Of a stretch of DNA of 46,421 bases, positions 43,246 through 46,421 are shown one piece after another; the first letter of the stretch is position 1, and each line of letters begins with the position of its first letter. The notes beneath the pieces were generated by a model that had not been told where the DNA came from, ran no database searches, and saw only the letters and a list, made by a program, of their open reading frames with translations. Position numbers and translations under genes: made by a program. Source of the DNA: Eubacterium sp. (GTDB lineage: Bacteria; Bacillota; Clostridia; Lachnospirales; Lachnospiraceae); assembly GCA_022764265.1 (NCBI GenBank), contig JALERO010000103.1:1-46421 (forward strand), written 5' to 3'.

Positions 43246-44030
43246 ATTTAAAAAAATATGCAGGAAAAATGTATGTTGCTCTGATTGCATTCCTTCTGTA
43301 TGCCCCGTTGCTGATTCTTATTGTCTGTTCTTTTAATGATTCAAAAGCCAGAACAGTCTGGGGAGGATTCACATTTCACTGGTATGTGGATCTGTTTCAG
43401 AATGAAGAAGTATTGCTTGCGGTAAAAACTTCCTTGTTGCTGACTGCTTCTGCAGCATTAATTGCCATGGTGTTGGGAACCTTAGCATGTGTTGGAATGT
43501 CGGCCATGGGAAAGAAATCAAAAACAGTATTGCAGTCGGTGACGAACATTCCGTTACTCAATGCAGACATTGTGACCGGAATTGCAATTATGCTTTTATG
43601 TGTTCACTTTCTGTCTCTTGGTTTCTGCTCTGTGCTCATTGCGCATGTGACCTTAGGAATTCCATATGTAATATTGAATGTCATGCCTAAGCTGCAACAG
43701 GTAAATAAAAGTATTTACGAGGCGGCATTGGATCTGGGTGCATCCCATGTATATGCATTTGTGAAAGTTGTTTTGCCGGAAATTCTGCCGGGAATTGTTT
43801 CAGGATTCTTCTTTGCCTTCACCGTATCCATGGATGATTTTGTGATTACCTATTTTACAAAAGGGGCAGGAATGAATACCATATCGACAATGCTTTATCA
43901 GCAGTTGAGAAGGGGAATCAATCCGGAAATGTATGCGCTTTCCACTTTGTTGCTGCTCACCATTCTTCTTTTACTGGGAATGATCAATCATTTATCTGCA
44001 TCGAAAAACAACCGGGAGGTGGACTATTAA
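43239..44030 (+). CDS. potC: Spermidine/putrescine ABC transporter permease PotC
   Basis: Second permease, 263 residues, six helices, with EAA loop EAALDLGASHVYAFVKVVLPEILPG. A PotC-type conserved segment is SMDDFVITYFTKG. AGGAG precedes the ATG, which overlaps potB; the stop overlaps the potD ATG by one base (TAATG), so the four genes are translationally linked. Confidence 0.94.
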   Translation: MVNLKKYAGKMYVALIAFLLYAPLLILIVCSFNDSKARTVWGGFTFHWYVDLFQNEEVLLAVKTSLLLTASAALIAMVLGTLACVGMSAMGKKSKTVLQSVTNIPLLNADIVTGIAIMLLCVHFLSLGFCSVLIAHVTLGIPYVILNVMPKLQQVNKSIYEAALDLGASHVYAFVKVVLPEILPGIVSGFFFAFTVSMDDFVITYFTKGAGMNTISTMLYQQLRRGINPEMYALSTLLLLTILLLLGMINHLSASKNNREVDY

Positions 44031-45106
44031 TGAAAAAACAGTCTTTTTTGCGGAAAATACTCTCTGTTTTTGGTATTGCTATTATTGCGGCTGCCTGTGC
44101 CGGTTGCGGTCAGAATCAGGAAGAGGCAGTAGATGAAAATTGCCTGGTTGTCTTTAATTATGGTGATTACGTAGATACGGATACCATTCGGATGTTTGAG
44201 GAAGAGACCGGAATTCAGGTCAAATATGAAGAGTATGTGACACCGGAAGATATGTATACCAAATATAAGTCAGGTGCCATCGATTACGATTTGATCTGTA
44301 CCTCTGATTATATGATTGAAAAAATGATACAAGGCGGAGAGGCTTTGGAAATTGATACTTCGCAAATGGAGTATTATGATAATATCGGGGACGAATATCT
44401 GGATTTCTGTAAGGCATTTGATCCGCAAAATTCCTATGCGGTTCCTTATTTCTGGGGGACAGTTGGGATTCTCTATAACCAGGAGATGGTCAAAGAGGAT
44501 GTGACTAGCTGGTCTATTCTCTGGGATGAAAAATATAAAGATCAGATTATAATGGAAAACAGTATGAGAGATGCTTTTCTGGTTCCCCTTAAATGGAAAG
44601 GATATTCCCTTAATACAAAGGACAAAACACAGCTTCGGGAAGCCCAGTCTCTTTTGATGGAACAAAAACCCCTTGTAGAAGCCTATCTGGTTGATGAGAG
44701 CAGAGATGCAATGATTTCCGGCGATGCTGCTATGGCAGTGATCTATTCCGGTGATGCTACGGTTGCTATTGAAACCAATGAGGATCTGGCTTATGCAGTG
44801 CCGGAAGAAGGTTCTAATATCTGGTTTGACTGCTGGATGATACCCAAATCGGCCAAACATAAAAAAGAAGCAGAGATGTTTATTGATTTCATGAATCGCC
44901 CGGATGTGGCGTCCATGAATTTTGATTATATTTACTACGGAACTCCGAACACAGCGGTAATCGAGTCGCTGGATGAAGAGACGTTAGAAGATCCTACAAT
45001 TTTTCCGGAAGAGGAAACCATGAATAAATGTGAAGTCTACCAGTATCTTGGTGAGGAACTTGAGACCTATTATAATCAAATGTGGAAAGAACTGAAATCT
45101 TATTAA
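44030..45106 (+). CDS. potD: Polyamine-binding lipoprotein PotD
   Basis: Substrate-binding protein, 358 residues, anchored as a lipoprotein. The signal peptide (KKQSFLRKILSVFGIAIIAA) ends in a lipobox region AAACAGCG, with Cys23 or Cys26 as the lipidated residue; maturation would use Lgt, also in this window. The mature part has the PotD/PotF fold markers LVVFNYGDYVDTDTIRMFEEE, YDLICTSDYMIEKM, VPYFWGTVGILYN and WSILWDEKY. Last of the pot genes; no T-run terminator follows, only the large hairpin at 45129. Confidence 0.94.
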   Translation: MKKQSFLRKILSVFGIAIIAAACAGCGQNQEEAVDENCLVVFNYGDYVDTDTIRMFEEETGIQVKYEEYVTPEDMYTKYKSGAIDYDLICTSDYMIEKMIQGGEALEIDTSQMEYYDNIGDEYLDFCKAFDPQNSYAVPYFWGTVGILYNQEMVKEDVTSWSILWDEKYKDQIIMENSMRDAFLVPLKWKGYSLNTKDKTQLREAQSLLMEQKPLVEAYLVDESRDAMISGDAAMAVIYSGDATVAIETNEDLAYAVPEEGSNIWFDCWMIPKSAKHKKEAEMFIDFMNRPDVASMNFDYIYYGTPNTAVIESLDEETLEDPTIFPEEETMNKCEVYQYLGEELETYYNQMWKELKSY

Positions 45107-45128
45107 AGAATTATAGTGACAGCATATA

Positions 45129-45194
45129 GCAGGTTTGCAGAGATGCACATAGGAAATGTAATACAAAATATGTGTGCATCTCAAAGCAAACTGC
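45129..45194 (+). other. Long imperfect hairpin between potD and greA
   Basis: GCAGGTTTGC pairs with GCAAACTGC (one bulge) as an outer stem and GAGATGCACA with TGTGCATCTC as an inner stem, around an A-rich loop. No T-run follows. It may stabilise the pot mRNA 3' end or form part of a greA leader. Confidence 0.6.
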
Positions 45195-45227
45195 AGGAGT
45201 AATTTTGAGCTGGAAAGAAGGGAAAGT

Positions 45228-45725
45228 GTGAGACATCAATTAACGCAGCGTGACATTGAGAAAATGAAAGAGGAGATTGAGTATCGTAAAGTAGTTGTCC
45301 GTAAAGAGCTTCTGGAACATGTGAAAGAAGCAAGAGCACATGGGGATCTCAGCGAGAATTTCGAGTATCATGCAGCCAAAAAAGAAAAAAATCGCAATGA
45401 AAGCAGAATTCGATATCTGGAGAGGATGATCAGAACCTCGGAAGTGGTAACAGACCATGCAGACAGCGACCAGGTGGGGCTGAATAAGACGGTTACCCTG
45501 TATTTTGAGGAAGAAGAAGAGGAAGAAGTTTTTTCGTTTGTAACCACAGTGCTGGTTGACTCCATGAAAAATCGCGTCAGCATTGAATCGCCATTGGGGA
45601 AAGCGCTTATGGGGCATCGGATCGGAGAGAGAGTCTTTGTGAATGTGAATCCTCAATATGGCTATTATGTGGAAATCAAGAATATCGAGCCTTTTGATGA
45701 TGACATGCCGATCAACGAATTTTGA
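45228..45725 (+). CDS. GreA/GreB-type transcription elongation factor
   Basis: A 165-residue transcript-cleavage factor. The N-terminal coiled-coil signature EARAHGDLSENFEYHAAKKEKN keeps the acidic tip (DLSEN) that places Mg2+ in the RNA polymerase active site. The C-terminal FKBP-like part has SIESPLGKALMGHRIGERVFV. An unusual Glu run, YFEEEEEEEVFSF, lies in the C-domain. The call does not separate a housekeeping GreA from a paralogue. The track starts at 45174 inside the hairpin; GTG 45228 (MRHQLTQRDIEK) with AAGGG about 5 nt upstream fits GreA length better. Confidence 0.85.
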   Translation: MRHQLTQRDIEKMKEEIEYRKVVVRKELLEHVKEARAHGDLSENFEYHAAKKEKNRNESRIRYLERMIRTSEVVTDHADSDQVGLNKTVTLYFEEEEEEEVFSFVTTVLVDSMKNRVSIESPLGKALMGHRIGERVFVNVNPQYGYYVEIKNIEPFDDDMPINEF

Positions 45726-45728
45726 TTA

Positions 45729-45767
45729 TCCTGCTTATAATTGATAATTCTGTTTAAAAAAGCAGGA
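45729..45767 (+). terminator. Hairpin after greA (no T-run)
   Basis: TCCTGCTT pairs with AAGCAGGA (8 bp, perfect) around a 23-nt A/T-rich loop. No T-run follows, so this is only a possible terminator. Confidence 0.35.
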
Positions 45768-45822
45768 CTCTAAAAGAAGAAAAAGTGTCAATAAATTGTT
45801 TGAAAAAAATAGAAAAAAGTTG

Positions 45823-45851
45823 TTGACATATATAAAAGAAAATGATAATAT
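45823..45851 (+). promoter_or_regulatory. Promoter of the tRNA-Ser genes
   Basis: TTGACA (45823-45828) followed by an A/T-rich -10: GATAAT at 15 bp or TAATAT at 17 bp. It is 41 bp before the first tRNA. Confidence 0.55.
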
Positions 45852-45892
45852 AAACAAGTCGCGGTTAGCTGTGACAGAGAAATGTAACTTAT

Positions 45893-45978
45893 GGAGAGGT
45901 GTCCGAGTGGTTTAAGGAGCTGGTCTTGAAAACCAGTGATACTGAAAGGTACCGTGGGTTCGAATCCCACCTTCTCCG
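45893..45978 (+). tRNA. tRNA-Ser(UGA)
   Basis: An 86-nt type II tRNA. Acceptor GGAGAGG/CTTCTCC, anticodon stem CTGGT/ACCAG with loop CTTGAAA (anticodon TGA), a long variable arm (GATACTGAAAGGTACC), T arm GTGGGTTCGAATCCCAC and discriminator G. CCA is not encoded (TATC follows). The track ORF at 45899 is a shadow of it. Confidence 0.95.
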
Positions 45979-46024
45979 TATCTTTTATAAGATATCGGAG
46001 AAAAATGAGTTATATATTTTGTTT

Positions 46025-46113
46025 GGAGAAGTACCCAAGAGGCCGAAGGGGCTCGCCTGGAAAGTGAGTAGGTCGTTAATAGCGGCGCAAGGGTTCAAAT
46101 CCCTTCTTCTCCG
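46025..46113 (+). tRNA. tRNA-Ser(GGA)
   Basis: An 89-nt type II tRNA. Acceptor GGAGAAG/CTTCTCC pairs perfectly, anticodon stem CTCGC/GTGAG with loop CTGGAAA (anticodon GGA), a long variable arm, T arm AAGGGTTCAAATCCCTT and discriminator G. CCA is not encoded. It lies 46 nt after tRNA-Ser(UGA), probably on the same transcript. Confidence 0.95.
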
Positions 46114-46115
46114 TC

Positions 46116-46150
46116 TTTGCAATCATCCTACGATGGTTGCAAAATTTTTC
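46116..46150 (+). terminator. Intrinsic terminator after the tRNA-Ser genes
   Basis: TTTGCAATCATC pairs with GATGGTTGCAAA (12 bp, one G-U, loop CTAC), then ATTTTTC. It separates the tRNAs from the promoters that follow. Confidence 0.88.
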
Positions 46151-46178
46151 TTGACATTTGTTGAGAATGTGATATAAT
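46151..46178 (+). promoter_or_regulatory. Consensus promoter P1 of a probable rRNA operon
   Basis: TTGACA (46151-46156), 16 bp spacer, TATAAT (46173-46178): both hexamers are exact consensus, starting at the end of the terminator T-run. Confidence 0.8.
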
Positions 46179-46249
46179 CTAAAAGTTGCTTGAGATTGCA
46201 GAATGTCTCGAATAAAAATGATTGAAGAATTTGAAATCAAAAAAAGTTC

Positions 46250-46278
46250 TTGACAAATGAAAGCGATTATGATAAAAT
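46250..46278 (+). promoter_or_regulatory. Promoter P2 of a probable rRNA operon
   Basis: TTGACA (46250-46255), 17 bp spacer, TAAAAT (46273-46278), about 99 bp after P1. Tandem promoters of this strength are typical of rRNA operons. Confidence 0.7.
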
Positions 46279-46421
46279 ATAAAAGCTTTCGCGTGAGAGA
46301 GCAACACAGAAACTTGATAACTGAATAACAAAACAACCTTGAACGTTCAATTCATAAATTTCATTCGGGTCCGGAAGCGAGTGATGTCTGCGAGACGGAT
46401 CCATGGAACGGACGAATAGTT
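46279..46421 (+). other. Probable rRNA operon leader (no gene)
   Basis: The last 308 bases hold no protein gene. After P2 comes ACTTGATAACTGAATAAC, like the antitermination/processing leaders before Firmicutes 16S genes, then a structured end: ATTCGGGTCCG can pair with CGGACGAAT across GTCTGCGAGAC. The 16S start (agagtttgatc) is not reached, so the rRNA assignment is inference. Confidence 0.55.

Noticed and set aside
45899-46177. 92-codon ORF across the tRNA genes
   Set aside because: It translates both tRNA-Ser genes and the terminator; an artefact of open frames in tRNA.
46279-46421. Start of a 16S rRNA gene
   Set aside because: The conserved 16S 5' sequence is not present before the window ends; only a leader can be supported.
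1-46421. Mobile element, prophage, defence island or other novel multi-gene system
   Set aside because: No transposase, integrase, phage, toxin-antitoxin, CRISPR or restriction gene is recognisable, and all gene strings match conserved housekeeping or sporulation order.

Overview
The window reads as a chromosomal backbone segment of a spore-forming, low-to-mid GC member of the Clostridia, most likely a Lachnospiraceae; I cannot resolve the genus. Reasons: B. subtilis-like gene strings (yicC-remA-gmk-rpoZ, priA-def-fmt-rsmB-rlmN-stp-prkC-rsgA-thiN, mraZ-rsmH-ftsL-PBPs-mraY-murD-ftsW-ftsQ-ftsZ-spoIIGA-sigE), strong AGGAGG ribosome binding sites, TTG/GTG starts at expected places, sigma-A promoters with 16-18 bp spacers, a meso-DAP-type MurE, tRNA genes without encoded CCA, a rubrerythrin (anaerobe) and sporulation genes.

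Layout. 1-873: tail of a PAS-domain protein and a small HTH/zinc-ribbon regulator. 955-5233: ygiQ-like radical SAM gene, a short-chain dehydrogenase, an RluA-type pseudouridine synthase and recU, overlapping or a few bases apart. 5304-8032: yicC-remA-gmk-rpoZ, then a vanZ-like gene whose reading frame starts inside an intrinsic terminator. 8125-20221: murE, priA, then def through thiN (peptide deformylation, initiator-tRNA formylation, rRNA methylation, Ser/Thr phosphatase and PASTA kinase, ribosome GTPase, thiamine pyrophosphokinase), ending at a bidirectional terminator shared with convergent ychF. 21587-25042: lgt, a rubrerythrin with rubredoxin-like knuckles at both ends, and a two-gene TagGH/Wzm-Wzt-like ABC exporter, each with its own promoter. 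25319-36843: the division and cell wall cluster, with two class B PBPs, no murE, murF or murG, and MraZ-box-like repeats at its promoter. 37020-39544: spoIIGA-sigE, with sigG inverted and convergent. 39743-45106: a cinA-like gene lacking the CinA C-terminal domain, then an HTH-cupin regulator and potABCD. 45228-46421: a GreA-type factor, tRNA-Ser(UGA), tRNA-Ser(GGA), a terminator, two tandem near-consensus promoters and a structured leader that most likely precedes an rRNA operon beyond the window.

How it fits together. Most genes serve growth: precursor synthesis (murE, mraY, murD), septal wall synthesis (two PBPs, FtsW), division (FtsL, FtsQ, FtsZ), its kinase/phosphatase control (PrkC/Stp) and translation (def, fmt, rsmB, rlmN, rsmH, rsgA, tRNAs). 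The sporulation switch follows ftsZ: SpoIIGA would process pro-SigE, and SigG acts later in the forespore. potABCD with its HTH-cupin regulator is a self-contained polyamine uptake module.

I found no CRISPR array, insertion sequence, prophage or defence island, and nothing I would call a new multi-gene system. The second-look items are mostly regulatory: 10-bp-phased MraZ boxes, an 11-bp-phased half-site array before the HTH-cupin gene, a terminator inside the vanZ frame, a tRNA-Ser-like fragment before def, sporulation-type promoter candidates, a PBP with an acidic insertion beside its active site, and a large hairpin between potD and greA. All calls come from reading sequence by eye; no database search was run.
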